Below the pieces are notes generated by a model. It ran no database searches and was not told the DNA's origin. It was given only the letters and a program-made list of their open reading frames with translations. From the NCBI GenBank assembly GCA_007123785.1, contig SLGL01000184.1, forward strand, positions 1 through 8,300: a stretch of DNA of 8,300 nucleotides, read 5' to 3'. Below, one piece after another: positions 1-7,598 of this stretch. The stretch's first letter is position 1; every line of letters starts with the position of its first letter. This DNA comes from Balneolaceae bacterium (lineage in GTDB: Bacteria > Bacteroidota > Rhodothermia > Balneolales > Balneolaceae). A program made the translations under genes and the position numbers.

Positions 1-2813
1 ATTCCCTGTTCCTGACGCTGATTGGCAAATTCTACAATTAAAATTCCGTTTTTGGCAATCAGACCAATTAACATAATGGCCCCAATCTGGCTGAAAATGT
101 TGAGTGTCTGATCGAAGTACCAAAGCGAAAGCAGGGTGCCGAAAATGGCAAGAGGTACCGTGAAAAGGATGATAAACGGATCGCGGAAACTTTCAAATTG
201 CGCAGCCAAAACCAGGTAAATCAGTACGATGGCCAGGATGAAGATGAACATCAGACTGGAGGCACTTTCTGCGAAATCGCGAGAAGGACCGGCAAGATCA
301 GTAAATACAGTGGGAGGTAAAAGCTGTTCGGCAATTTCGTTCATGGCGTCAATACCGTCGCCGATGGTGTAACCGGGAGCAAGGCCTGCAGAAATGGTAG
401 CCGAATTGAACCGGTTGAATCGATACAGCTGCGGCGGTGAACTGGATTCGGTAATGGTTACCAGGTTATCGATCTGGATGAGGCTGCCGTTGTTGTTGCG
501 AACGGAAATTGTACGTAGATCCACCGGCTCGTTTCTGAACTGACGTTCCATTTGGCCGATTACATCATACTGCTTCCCGTCCATTATGAACATGCCAAAC
601 CGGTTGCCCGAGAGTGATAGTTGAAGGGTTTCTGCGATATCCCGAATCGAAACACCCAAAGCACGGGCGCGGTCACGGTTGATGTTGATCTGAAGTTCGG
701 GTTGATTGAATTTCAGGTCGATATCTGCTACACTGAATGCCGGGTGATTATTGGCTGCTTCAAGAAATTCGGGTACAATCTCTTCCAGTTCTTCAAAAGT
801 TTGCGTCTGAAGAACATACTGAACCGGAAGGCCGCCGCGTCTGCTTCCGATCGATTGTGGCTGGCTAACAAAAGTTTGTGCACCGGAAAGTCCTCTGAGG
901 ATACCGGTCAGCTCATCTGCTATTTCCTGCTGGGAACGTTCCCGCTCACGCTGGGGAACAAGTGTCAGGAATCCAAAAGCTGAGTTAACGGAGCCCGCCG
1001 CTCCAAAACCCGGTGAGGTTACGGTGTTTATCGCATACAGTTCGGGTACATTTTCCCGGATTGTAGAAATCATCTGGTCAACGTAACTGTCCATATATTC
1101 GAATGTGGCGCCTTCGGGTGCGCTGGCTGCAATTCGCATCTGTCCACGGTCTTCGAGCGGGGCGAGTTCTTGCGGAAGGTTTGCATAAAGCAGAGCAATG
1201 AATCCAACAGCGGCAGCCATGATAACAAAGGCCATCCAGCGGACTTTCATGAATGATTCAAGACTGTTTTTGTAGACATTATTCAGCCAAAGGAAAAATG
1301 GCTCGGTCATGGTGTAAAACCGATTTTTCTCAGCGCCTTTGGAAAGTATTTTTGTGGCAAGCATCGGAGTAAGCGTCAATGCCACAAATGAGGAGATAAT
1401 GACCGCACCGGCAATCACGACACCGAACTCCCGAAACAGCCGGCCGGTTTGCCCTCCCAGGAAAAGAATGGGCATAAATACGGATACCAGTGCCAGGGAT
1501 GTGGCAACAACAGCAAAGAAAATTTCTTTCGCTCCAAGTATTCCCGCTTCAATAGCGGGCAGACCGGATTCCATTTTGGCATAGATATTTTCAAGCACTA
1601 CAATGGCATCATCCACTACCAGGCCAATGGCAAGAACAATAGCCAGCATGGTGAGGACATTGATCGAAAACCCGGCTACATACATGATGAAAAATGCCCC
1701 GATCAGTGCGATGGGAATCACAATGATGGGGATGAGGGTGGTGCGCCAGTCTCTTAAAAACAGGAAGATTACAAGAATAACAAGTGTCAGCGCTATGAAA
1801 ATCGTCTGTTGTACCTCGTTAACAGAATCCTGAATATAATCGGTGGTATTAAAACCAACAGCAATCTCAATATCATCGGGAAGGTTTTGTTCAATCCGTT
1901 CTATCCGTGTAAAAAATTCTTCTGCAATATCTAACTGATTAGAACCTGGCTGCGGAATTGCAACCACACCTACCATAGGAATGCCGTTTCTTTTCAGTAC
2001 TGTTCGCATATTCTGCGCTTCCAGTTCGGCATATCCGATATCCTGAAAACGAACAATCCGGCCTCCCTCTTCGCGAATGATAAGATTATTAAACTCTTCG
2101 GGTGTGGTTAAACGGCCCATAGTGCGTACTGAAAGTTCGGTAACCATTCCTTCTATCCGGCCGGATGGCAGTTCCACGTTTTCCCTGTTCAATGCCTGCT
2201 GAACATCAAGTGGTGTGACCCTGTAAGCGGTCAGTTTCAGCGGGTCCATCCAGAGGCGCATGGAATATTGTTTGGATCCCCAAATGCGAATTTCACTGAC
2301 TCCGGCAATGGTCTGAAGCTGTTCTTTAAACGTATTTTCGGCAATTGCGGTAAGATCAAGAAGATCTCTGCGATCGCTGTTTACATTCAGGAAGATAATC
2401 GGGCTGGCATCGGCATCTGCCTTTCGGATGGTAGGTGGATCGGCATCCGGCGGCAGATTACGCTGAGCTCTTGAAACCTGGTCGCGTACGTCATTGGCTC
2501 CTGTATCAAGGTCAATATCAAGGTCAAATTCAACAGTAATGGTGCTTTGTCCTTCACGGCTCACGGAGGTAAGTGTACGAATGCCGGGAACACTATTGAT
2601 CGCTTCTTCAAGCGGCTCGGTGATTTGTGATTCAATGACATCGGCATTTGCACCCACATAAGGGGTAGTGACCGTAACAATTGGGGGATCAACAGATGGG
2701 TATTCACGAACCCCGAGATAAAAAAATGAGATTACACCAAAGAGCACAATAACGATAGACATGACCGATGCAAGAACCGGCCGGCGAATACTCAGGGAGG
2801 ATAATCGACTCAT
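1..2813 (-). CDS. RND-family (HAE-1/AcrB-like) efflux pump, inner-membrane subunit, C-terminus cut by window edge
   Basis: This is the proton-driven inner-membrane subunit of a tripartite multidrug efflux pump. The reading frame is open from ATG at 2813 to the window edge, giving 937 codons. AcrB-type proteins have about 1,030-1,050, so roughly the last 100 residues, including TM11-12, are missing. TM1 is at about residues 12-33 and begins after the typical start MSRLSSLSIRRPV. A first porter region follows, then a TM2-TM6 block (about 335-485), TM7 (about 526-543), a second porter region, and TM8-TM10 (about 853-930). The proton-relay pair is seen as VVDDAIVV with D401 and D402, matching AcrB D407/D408. 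The TM10 lysine is K921 in AKNGILIVEFA, matching AcrB K940. The frame is intact, with no stop or frameshift where translated. The start overlaps the adaptor stop (ATGA), which suggests translational coupling. The substrate cannot be read from the sequence. A metal-ion pump is less likely, because the intramembrane pair is DD and the overall pattern is HAE-1. Confidence 0.96.
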   Translation of the reverse strand, partial: MSRLSSLSIRRPVLASVMSIVIVLFGVISFFYLGVREYPSVDPPIVTVTTPYVGANADVIESQITEPLEEAINSVPGIRTLTSVSREGQSTITVEFDLDIDLDTGANDVRDQVSRAQRNLPPDADPPTIRKADADASPIIFLNVNSDRRDLLDLTAIAENTFKEQLQTIAGVSEIRIWGSKQYSMRLWMDPLKLTAYRVTPLDVQQALNRENVELPSGRIEGMVTELSVRTMGRLTTPEEFNNLIIREEGGRIVRFQDIGYAELEAQNMRTVLKRNGIPMVGVVAIPQPGSNQLDIAEEFFTRIERIEQNLPDDIEIAVGFNTTDYIQDSVNEVQQTIFIALTLVILVIFLFLRDWRTTLIPIIVIPIALIGAFFIMYVAGFSINVLTMLAIVLAIGLVVDDAIVVLENIYAKMESGLPAIEAGILGAKEIFFAVVATSLALVSVFMPILFLGGQTGRLFREFGVVIAGAVIISSFVALTLTPMLATKILSKGAEKNRFYTMTEPFFLWLNNVYKNSLESFMKVRWMAFVIMAAAVGFIALLYANLPQELAPLEDRGQMRIAASAPEGATFEYMDSYVDQMISTIRENVPELYAINTVTSPGFGAAGSVNSAFGFLTLVPQRERERSQQEIADELTGILRGLSGAQTFVSQPQSIGSRRGGLPVQYVLQTQTFEELEEIVPEFLEAANNHPAFSVADIDLKFNQPELQININRDRARALGVSIRDIAETLQLSLSGNRFGMFIMDGKQYDVIGQMERQFRNEPVDLRTISVRNNNGSLIQIDNLVTITESSSPPQLYRFNRFNSATISAGLAPGYTIGDGIDAMNEIAEQLLPPTVFTDLAGPSRDFAESASSLMFIFILAIVLIYLVLAAQFESFRDPFIILFTVPLAIFGTLLSLWYFDQTLNIFSQIGAIMLIGLIAKNGILIVEFANQRQEQG

Positions 2814-3904
2814 ATTTCAGAAGATTTTTGCAGTTCGGTGATTTCTACATCCATACCGGGTCTTGCCTGAAGCAGGCCGGTGGTCAGTACCCGGTCACCG
2901 GGTTCAAGGCCTCCGATCACCTGTACTTTATTGGTGGTGCGGATTCCGGTTTGAACGGTAATCTGCTCAATTTTGCCGTCGCGCTCTACAAAAACACGCT
3001 GTGAATTCAGTTCGGGTATAATTGCGATGGCAGGAACCATCAGCGCATCATTAATCTGATCCATAATCAGTGTGATATTTGCAAAAGCACCGGGAAAGAT
3101 AATGTGATCGGGGTTGCCACTGATGGCACGAACCTGAAGAGTTCGGGTATCGGTATCAATTCGCGGTTCAATAGCGTATACCTCACCGGTGAACGTTGAA
3201 TCTACCCCCTGTACGTTAAAAGTAATATTGTCTCCAACAGAAACTCTGGCAAGATATCGTTCAGGAACAGAGAAGTCGATTTTAACGGGATCTATCTCCT
3301 GAAGGGAAGCGATGCGGGAATTGGAGTCTATGTAAGCACCCGGGCTTACATATTTTAGGCCGATACGGCCGGAAAAAGGCGCTTTGATTTCGGTCTTGTC
3401 GATTTGAGCTTCGATGAGCCGGGTTTCTGCACGAAGTACATTTACTTCATTCAGAGTCGCATCGTAATCATCCTGGCTGATCCCTCCGCGTTCCAGAAGC
3501 CGGGCCTGGCGTTCTTCACGAGCTTCAGCAAGATTCAGCCGAAAGAGGGCGCGCTGTTTCTGCGCCTGGAGTTCACTGTCATTAATTTTCACAAGCAGGG
3601 CTCCTTGTTGAACTTCACGCCCTTCCTCAAAAAAAATATCTGTTATGATTCCCGATGTTTCGGTACTTAGTTCTACCGTTTCGTTGGCTTCAACCGTACC
3701 GCTCGCAAAAATACGGTCTTCAATGGTTTCATACTCCATCTCAACTGCCTCAACCCGGAGGATATTACTGCTGTCTTGGGATTGGGCTGTTCCACCATCA
3801 GAAGAAGGTGAGCTGAAAAGCGGCATGACTTTCGGATAGGCAAGCCCCCCGAAAATAATCAGAATGATGGTAATGGTAACTATTCGTTTCGTAACTTTGC
3901 TCAT
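2810..3904 (-). CDS. RND efflux periplasmic adaptor (membrane fusion protein, AcrA/MexA-like)
   Basis: This 364-residue adaptor links the inner-membrane pump to an outer-membrane channel across the periplasm. An N-terminal hydrophobic segment at about residues 8-24 follows a basic MSKVTKR start. No lipobox cysteine is visible, so it is probably anchored by this segment rather than by lipid. A low-complexity S/G/Q linker covers about 31-46. The barrel-sandwich (lipoyl-like) halves lie at about 66-107 and 172-203, the second containing IKAPFSGRIG (173-182). Between them is an alpha-helical hairpin rich in E, R, A and L (about 108-170). The beta-barrel follows (about 205-280, with IEPRIDTDTRTLQVRA at 245-260 and PGAFANITL at 271-279). 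The membrane-proximal domain (about 285-355) includes VPAIAIIPE. The length is normal for the family. Upstream is only AATTTAG with no clear Shine-Dalgarno. It is the first visible gene of a two-gene operon, and its stop overlaps the pump start. Confidence 0.95.
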   Translation of the reverse strand: MSKVTKRIVTITIILIIFGGLAYPKVMPLFSSPSSDGGTAQSQDSSNILRVEAVEMEYETIEDRIFASGTVEANETVELSTETSGIITDIFFEEGREVQQGALLVKINDSELQAQKQRALFRLNLAEAREERQARLLERGGISQDDYDATLNEVNVLRAETRLIEAQIDKTEIKAPFSGRIGLKYVSPGAYIDSNSRIASLQEIDPVKIDFSVPERYLARVSVGDNITFNVQGVDSTFTGEVYAIEPRIDTDTRTLQVRAISGNPDHIIFPGAFANITLIMDQINDALMVPAIAIIPELNSQRVFVERDGKIEQITVQTGIRTTNKVQVIGGLEPGDRVLTTGLLQARPGMDVEITELQKSSEI

Positions 3905-4032
3905 CTAAATTGAACGTTTGGAGATAACATCTGGTGCCTGACGCTGGAATTTACGAGTTCGTTTTCTTTTAACTAACTTCGCATTGTAAAATTATGTTGT
4001 TTGGCTCTTTATTTCTTTATTCTTGCACCTGA

Positions 4033-4267
4033 ATTAGCCCGGATATCTCACCAAGAAATTTTTTTCTCAGCAAGGCGAATATAAAATGGCAGCGGAAACG
4101 TACCTGAGTACGTTGAGCATGTCATTTTAGTTTCAACGCAGCTGAGGGACAAATTTCGCCGCAAATACACTCTGCAATTTTTATAACATAAAAGACGGAT
4201 TTCAAACAAATATATATCAATAACATACGTGATGTTTATATAAATTACTGTGAGATATCCGGATTAG
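4033..4267. mobile_element. Candidate non-autonomous miniature element with terminal inverted repeats and possible target duplication
   Basis: The perfect 13-bp inverted repeats CCGGATATCTCAC (4039-4051) and GTGAGATATCCGG (4250-4262) enclose 198 bp of non-coding DNA. ATTAG occurs just outside both ends (4033-4037 and 4263-4267). This would fit a 5-bp target duplication, although one extra C (4038) lies between the left copy and the repeat. Inside, 4056-4156 folds on paper into a long imperfect hairpin, described separately. There is no open reading frame and no transposase, so if mobile it must depend on one supplied in trans. The alternative is a structured regulatory or intergenic repeat family of the REP/MITE kind without recent mobility. 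One copy cannot decide between these. Confidence 0.45.
4056..4156. repeat. Long imperfect hairpin (nested inverted repeats) inside the candidate element
   Basis: Three nested arm pairs share one axis. The outer pair is AAATTTTTTTCTCAGC (4056-4071) with GCTGAGGGACAAATTT (4141-4156), with 13 of 16 Watson-Crick pairs and two more possible as G-U. The middle pair is TAAAATGGCA (4082-4091) with TGTCATTTTA (4120-4129), nine of ten plus one G-U. The inner pair is AACGTAC (4097-4103) with GTACGTT (4108-4114), perfect around a CTGA loop. An alternative outer pairing is GGCGAA (4074-4079) with TTCGCC (4155-4160). This could be a DNA cruciform or a transcribed structured RNA. No long T-run follows, so it is not a classical intrinsic terminator. 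Confidence 0.6.
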
Positions 4268-4301
4268 ACGTGCTTCTGATCCGGGGGTTTGAAATAAATC
4301 C

Positions 4302-4331
4302 AAAAAAAAAGCGATGTTTCCATCGCCTTTT
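4302..4331 (-). terminator. Intrinsic terminator downstream of trxA
   Basis: On the minus strand a 6-bp stem, GCGATG with CATCGC (4311-4316 and 4321-4326), closes a GAAA tetraloop. It is followed directly by nine T residues (4310 down to 4302). An A-run precedes the stem and could extend pairing with the T-tract. It lies about 95 nt past the trxA stop, which fits termination of trxA before the efflux operon promoter region. The plus strand has only a CTTTT tail, so any activity in that direction would be weaker. Confidence 0.85.
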
Positions 4332-4425
4332 ATGAATTACAAAGATTTGATTATAGACCGTTTGACTGTAGGGAATAATTTGAGGCCTTCACAATATTCT
4401 TTATGCTAAACAAATATTACAGCAG

Positions 4426-4752
4426 TTATGCCAGTTGGGCATCCAGCTTTTTCTTCAGGTGTGTTTTAGGGACTGCGCCTACAACAGTATCTACAACTTC
4501 TCCGTTTTTAAAGATCATCAGTGCCGGAATACTGCGTATTCCGTATTTAACGGAAATTTCCGGATTGTGATCCACATTTACTTTTCCGACTTTTGCTTTT
4601 CCTTCATATTCACCGGCAAGTTCATCAACAATCGGGCCAACCATACGGCACGGGCCGCACCATTCTGCCCAAAAGTCAACCAGTACGGTTGAATCAGAAT
4701 TTTCCACTTCATCAGAAAAATTACTGTCAGTTAATTCAATTGGTTTACTCAT
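4426..4752 (-). CDS. trxA: Thioredoxin
   Basis: A 108-residue cytoplasmic thioredoxin that reduces protein disulfides (for example in ribonucleotide reductase, PAPS reductase and peroxiredoxins) and is recycled by thioredoxin reductase. The redox motif WCGPC is at residues 31-35, with cysteines at 32 and 35. The buried acid D26, K57, the cis-proline P76 (in SIPALMIF) and G92 fall at the same numbers as in E. coli Trx1. Length and fold order are standard, and there is no signal peptide. The leader before the ATG is AT-rich (TTTTTATACTATG) with no Shine-Dalgarno. It appears to be a single-gene unit. It is divergent from the methyltransferase gene, separated from the efflux operon by a terminator, and shows no sign of a specialised redox partner nearby. 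Confidence 0.97.
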   Translation of the reverse strand: MSKPIELTDSNFSDEVENSDSTVLVDFWAEWCGPCRMVGPIVDELAGEYEGKAKVGKVNVDHNPEISVKYGIRSIPALMIFKNGEVVDTVVGAVPKTHLKKKLDAQLA

Positions 4753-4892
4753 AGTATAAAAATTTATTTTTTATTTGATCTCTCACAAGATCCAAAATTT
4801 AAACTGAAGAAACATATATCAAATAGCTATCAATATCATCACATTTCTTTATGATTTTATTGGTATGAAGTTGCTTCTGTGATTTCGTGCTG

Positions 4893-4913
4893 AACCTTTG
4901 TGAAAGGTTTTTT
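4893..4913 (+). terminator. Terminator-like hairpin in the trxA/methyltransferase divergent region
   Basis: A perfect 7-bp stem AACCTTT/AAAGGTT (4893-4899 and 4903-4909) has a GTG loop and runs into TTTTTT (4908-4913) on the plus strand. No plus-strand gene lies upstream to need terminating. If real, it would therefore act in the leader of the methyltransferase gene (attenuation) or block transcription escaping from the trxA promoter region. The stem has only two G-C pairs, so a chance hairpin in AT-rich DNA is a serious alternative. Confidence 0.35.
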
Positions 4914-5002
4914 GTTCTATTCTATACATTTACCGCCCATATATTTACTTATGATACCGGGTCTCCTGATTTCAGGGGTTTTCAGGTTCAGTGGAATCAG
5001 CT

Positions 5003-5692
5003 ATGTTCAACACGATAAAAAAGTTTGTTTTGAAAGATATCGTCCTTCATGTGAAGGATATCCGCAGTTTACAGCTTTTGAAAAATGTTCACTCCGACTA
5101 TGTGCCCTGGACCGGGGCTTCAATCCATCCTACAGCTCTTCTCTACCTTCTGAATGACATAACCATCCACCGCCGGAAGCATATTGTTGAGTGTGGGGCT
5201 GGAATTTCTACTATCTATATTTGCAGCCTTTTAAAATCCCTTCAGTATGATATTTTATTTCATACAGTTGATCATGACAGAAAATGGCTTTCTCTGATTC
5301 GCAACTATCTCAAAGATCGTGATCTGCTGGATTATGCAGAACTTGTTCATGCACCGCTTACCGACCACAAGGAGTGTTTTAACGGAAAATGTACATGGTA
5401 CGATACAGCTGAGCTTGAAGATAAAATCAGTGGGCCGCCGATTGATCTTCTATTTATTGACGGTCCTCCTGCTAATGATGACAATTCTGAGTATGCCCGT
5501 TATCCTGCGTTACCCTATTTTAAACCGAAATTAAGCGATGATTTTTCAGTGGTTTTGGATGATGCCTCACGCAGGGGTGAACGTCTTATCACCCGCAGAT
5601 GGCAGGAAGTATGCGGTGTTACCTTCAAGCAGAGTATATTAAAAGGAGATATTTCAGTAGCCAGTCGCGGGAATAGATATAACGTACTGTAA
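5003..5692 (+). CDS. Class I SAM-dependent methyltransferase-like protein, substrate unknown
   Basis: This predicted cytoplasmic protein of 229 residues has a Rossmann-type methyltransferase core. Motif I is VECGAGIST (residues 62-70), the S-adenosylmethionine glycine loop. An acidic VDHD (89-92) sits where the ribose-binding acid is expected. DLLFIDGPP (148-156) and VVLDDASR (183-190) follow as the usual later strands. The pattern resembles the Methyltransf_24 type of small methyltransferases, but I do not recognise a specific family or substrate. Start choice: the frame is open from a stop at 4967, with GTG at 4991 (four residues longer) and ATG at 5003. I prefer the ATG, though neither has a clear Shine-Dalgarno. 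The gene stands alone between trxA (divergent) and glycyl-tRNA synthetase (convergent), so context gives no pathway. Internal ATG starts further in would lose the conserved-looking PWTGASIHP region. Confidence 0.8.
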   Translation: MFNTIKKFVLKDIVLHVKDIRSLQLLKNVHSDYVPWTGASIHPTALLYLLNDITIHRRKHIVECGAGISTIYICSLLKSLQYDILFHTVDHDRKWLSLIRNYLKDRDLLDYAELVHAPLTDHKECFNGKCTWYDTAELEDKISGPPIDLLFIDGPPANDDNSEYARYPALPYFKPKLSDDFSVVLDDASRRGERLITRRWQEVCGVTFKQSILKGDISVASRGNRYNVL

Positions 5693-5707
5693 TAATTGCA
5701 CTTTTAT

Positions 5708-5731
5708 CTTTACGGGTAAAGGGTTTTATTT
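5708..5731 (+). terminator. Weak intrinsic terminator candidate after the methyltransferase gene
   Basis: CTTTA (5708-5712) pairs with TAAAG (5717-5721) around a CGGG loop. GG and an interrupted T-tract (TTTTATTT, 5724-5731) follow on the plus strand, 15 nt past the stop codon at 5690-5692. The tail overlaps the stop codon of the convergent glycyl-tRNA synthetase gene. On the minus strand the hairpin is followed by A-rich rather than T-rich sequence, so it would serve only the plus-strand gene. The stem is short and poor in G-C pairs. Confidence 0.3.
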
Positions 5732-7183
5732 CACAGACCAGCTTTTGATCTCGTCGCGTATTACATCAGTGATCTTATCTGCAGAAACGCGATCCTGCTT
5801 CATGTCATCGCGGTAGCGGATTGTGACAGTATTATCGTCAAGGCCGTCAAAATCGACGGTTACACAGAACGGGGTCCCAGCCTCATCCTGCCGGCGATAT
5901 CGCTTGCCGATGGAACCGGATTCGTCGTAAAGAACTGTGTACTCTTCTTTGAGGTCTGTTTCGATTTTACGGGCCAGTTCCTGCAGCGGCTCTTTCTTGA
6001 TCAGCGGGAAGATCCCGGCTTTGGTAGGAGCAAGTTTTGGATGAAGTTTAAGAACGGTGCGGCTGTCACCATCTACTTCTTCTTCGCGGTAAGCATCACA
6101 CAGTACCATCAATACGGTTCGGTCCAGCCCGACGGAGGTTTCCACTACGTACGGAATGTATCGTTTTTGTAGTTTCTGATCGAAATACTCCATCTTTTTT
6201 CCGGAATATTCCTGGTGCTGAGAGAGGTCAAAATCAGACCGGTTGTGGATACCTTCCACTTCCTGCCAGCCAATGGGATATTTGTACTGTATATCGGCCG
6301 CGGCCCGGGCATAGTGCGCAAGTTTATCTTTGGGGTGGGGTGCAATCCGTAGGTTATCCGGCCGAATTCCCATGCTCTTGTGCCAGTTCAGCCGGGCCTG
6401 AAGCCATTTGTCATATTCTTCTTCATCGGTGCCGGGTTCCACGAAATATTGCATCTCCATCTGCTCAAATTCTCTCATCCGGAACACAAATTGCCGGGCC
6501 ACAACCTCATTTCGGAACGCTTTCCCGATTTGTGCAATCCCAAACGGAACCTGAACACGGGCGGTATCGAGCACGTTTTTATAATTTACAAAAATTCCCT
6601 GGGCGGTTTCGGGGCGCAGGTAGATCACATCATCCTCATCTTTTGTAACCGCACCGTAGTGTGTTTTGAACATCAGGTTAAACTGGCGAACTTCGGTCCA
6701 GTCGAATGCACCGGAATCCGGTGAGCGGATCTCCTCAGTCATAATAATATCGTAGAGGTCCTCGCACAGGCCTTTACGCGTGCCTGTGGTGTTGAGCTGT
6801 TGCTGAAGTTCATCAGCTTTTTCATCGTCTCCTTTATCGCGCAGTTTCAGGATGTGCTGTTCAATCAGCATATCAGCCCTGTACCGTTTTTTTGACTGTT
6901 TGTCATCAATCATCGGGTCGTTGAAGCCTTCAACATGACCGCTGGCTTCCCAGACTTTCGGGTGCATAAAAATAGCCGCATCCACACCCACAATATTATC
7001 ATGAACCTGTGTCATCGCTTTCCACCAGGCGCTCTGGATGTTTCGCTTCAGTTCAACACCCAGCGGGCCATAGTCATAAACGGCACTGAGGCCGCCGTAC
7101 ACTTCGGATGACTGAAAAATGAATCCTCTTGATTTCGAAAGAGAAACGATTTTATCGAGGCTGTCTAAATGGGTAACAGGCAT
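5726..7183 (-). CDS. glyQS: Glycyl-tRNA synthetase, alpha2 (dimeric) type
   Basis: A 485-residue class II aminoacyl-tRNA synthetase that charges tRNA-Gly with glycine using ATP in the cytoplasm. The N-terminal catalytic core begins with LDKIVSLSKSRGFIFQSSEVYGG (split at residues 8-20 and 21-31). LRPETAQGIFVNYKN is at 189-203. Motif 2 covers FRNE (223-226) to REFEQMEMQYFV (237-248). NRSDFDL is at 314-320, and motif 3 ETSVGLDR is at 348-355. The C-terminal anticodon-binding domain spans about 380-480, with IGKRYRRQDEAGTPF at 425-439. A charged helical insertion at about 95-135 is normal for this type. The architecture is the single-chain form, not the alpha2-beta2 form of E. coli GlyQ plus GlyS. 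The ATG at 7183 follows AAAATCTACT with no Shine-Dalgarno. A TTGACA sequence (minus strand, 7231-7226) is a possible -35 box, but I found no matching -10 at the usual distance. Confidence 0.97.
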   Translation of the reverse strand: MPVTHLDSLDKIVSLSKSRGFIFQSSEVYGGLSAVYDYGPLGVELKRNIQSAWWKAMTQVHDNIVGVDAAIFMHPKVWEASGHVEGFNDPMIDDKQSKKRYRADMLIEQHILKLRDKGDDEKADELQQQLNTTGTRKGLCEDLYDIIMTEEIRSPDSGAFDWTEVRQFNLMFKTHYGAVTKDEDDVIYLRPETAQGIFVNYKNVLDTARVQVPFGIAQIGKAFRNEVVARQFVFRMREFEQMEMQYFVEPGTDEEEYDKWLQARLNWHKSMGIRPDNLRIAPHPKDKLAHYARAAADIQYKYPIGWQEVEGIHNRSDFDLSQHQEYSGKKMEYFDQKLQKRYIPYVVETSVGLDRTVLMVLCDAYREEEVDGDSRTVLKLHPKLAPTKAGIFPLIKKEPLQELARKIETDLKEEYTVLYDESGSIGKRYRRQDEAGTPFCVTVDFDGLDDNTVTIRYRDDMKQDRVSADKITDVIRDEIKSWSVK

Positions 7184-7242
7184 AGTAGATTTTCTTATTA
7201 ATTTTTTGAGTGATTCTTAGTGTCGTGTCAACGATAAAAAGT

Positions 7243-7254
7243 CGGGTACACCCG
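7243..7254. promoter_or_regulatory. Palindromic operator-like site, glyQS-proximal copy
   Basis: CGGGTACACCCG is a 12-bp near-perfect palindrome (CGGGT-AC-ACCCG). The flanking T and A extend it to 14 bp. It lies 59 bp upstream of the glycyl-tRNA synthetase start and about 12 bp upstream of a minus-strand TTGACA. An identical 12-mer occurs near the other end of the gap. A dimeric transcription factor site is the simplest reading. No factor can be named. Confidence 0.45.
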
Positions 7255-7598
7255 AAATGTTTCTTTTCCTTATCACTCGGTTAATATGAGTATTAAAGGG
7301 TTTTTCGATGAAAACATTGCAGGTTTCTTACCTACGGCGTCCATTGACATGACACGAATGACAAATATGAAATGTTGGTTGAAACCTGAAAGGTTTATGT
7401 GTGACACAACACTAATGACTATTTGAATTAGTAACATCCTTCCTGATTGCAACAGGCTGATACTAATCCGGTATAAAAGCACGATGAATTCATGCAAGCC
7501 ACAAAGATAAAGAATTTTCTTCTCTTTGATGAACCGATTGTCTGAATGATTCCTTATTTTTAAAGTCTTTTGAAAAACCGAAGTGATGTTCACAAATC

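Larger units (their letters stand above)
3905..4425. other. 521-bp gene-free region between the efflux operon and trxA
   Basis: I found no credible coding frame here. Three parts can be told apart. Positions 3905-4032 are AT-rich and should hold the promoter of the minus-strand efflux operon, but I could not pick a convincing -35/-10 or Bacteroidota TTTG/TAnnTTTG pair. Positions 4033-4267 hold the inverted-repeat-bounded element listed separately. Positions 4302-4331 hold the trxA terminator. A 9-bp inverted match, ATTTCAAAC at 4199-4207 and GTTTGAAAT at 4287-4295, is also present but may be chance. Confidence 0.7.

Noticed and set aside
621..983. 120-codon plus-strand open frame
   Set aside because: It lies wholly antisense to the intact RND pump gene, whose protein has clear family motifs across this stretch.
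1043..1050. Half-match CGGGTACA to the 7243/7599 palindrome, with another near 770
   Set aside because: It lies inside the pump coding sequence, lacks the second half-site, and is explained by codons.
1339..1833. Three overlapping plus-strand open frames
   Set aside because: They are antisense to the RND transmembrane region that includes the DD proton-relay motif.
4900..5157. 85-codon plus-strand open frame overlapping the methyltransferase start
   Set aside because: It is in a different frame from the methyltransferase and recognisable motifs occur only in the longer gene.
6340..6724. Two plus-strand open frames of 102 and 114 codons
   Set aside because: They are antisense to the catalytic core of glycyl-tRNA synthetase, whose frame carries class II motif 2 here.
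7273..7593. 106-codon minus-strand open frame in the glyQS-asd gap
   Set aside because: It resembles no family I know, has a low-complexity hydrophobic composition typical of translated AT-rich intergenic DNA, and starts inside the likely asd promoter region. I treat it as non-coding.
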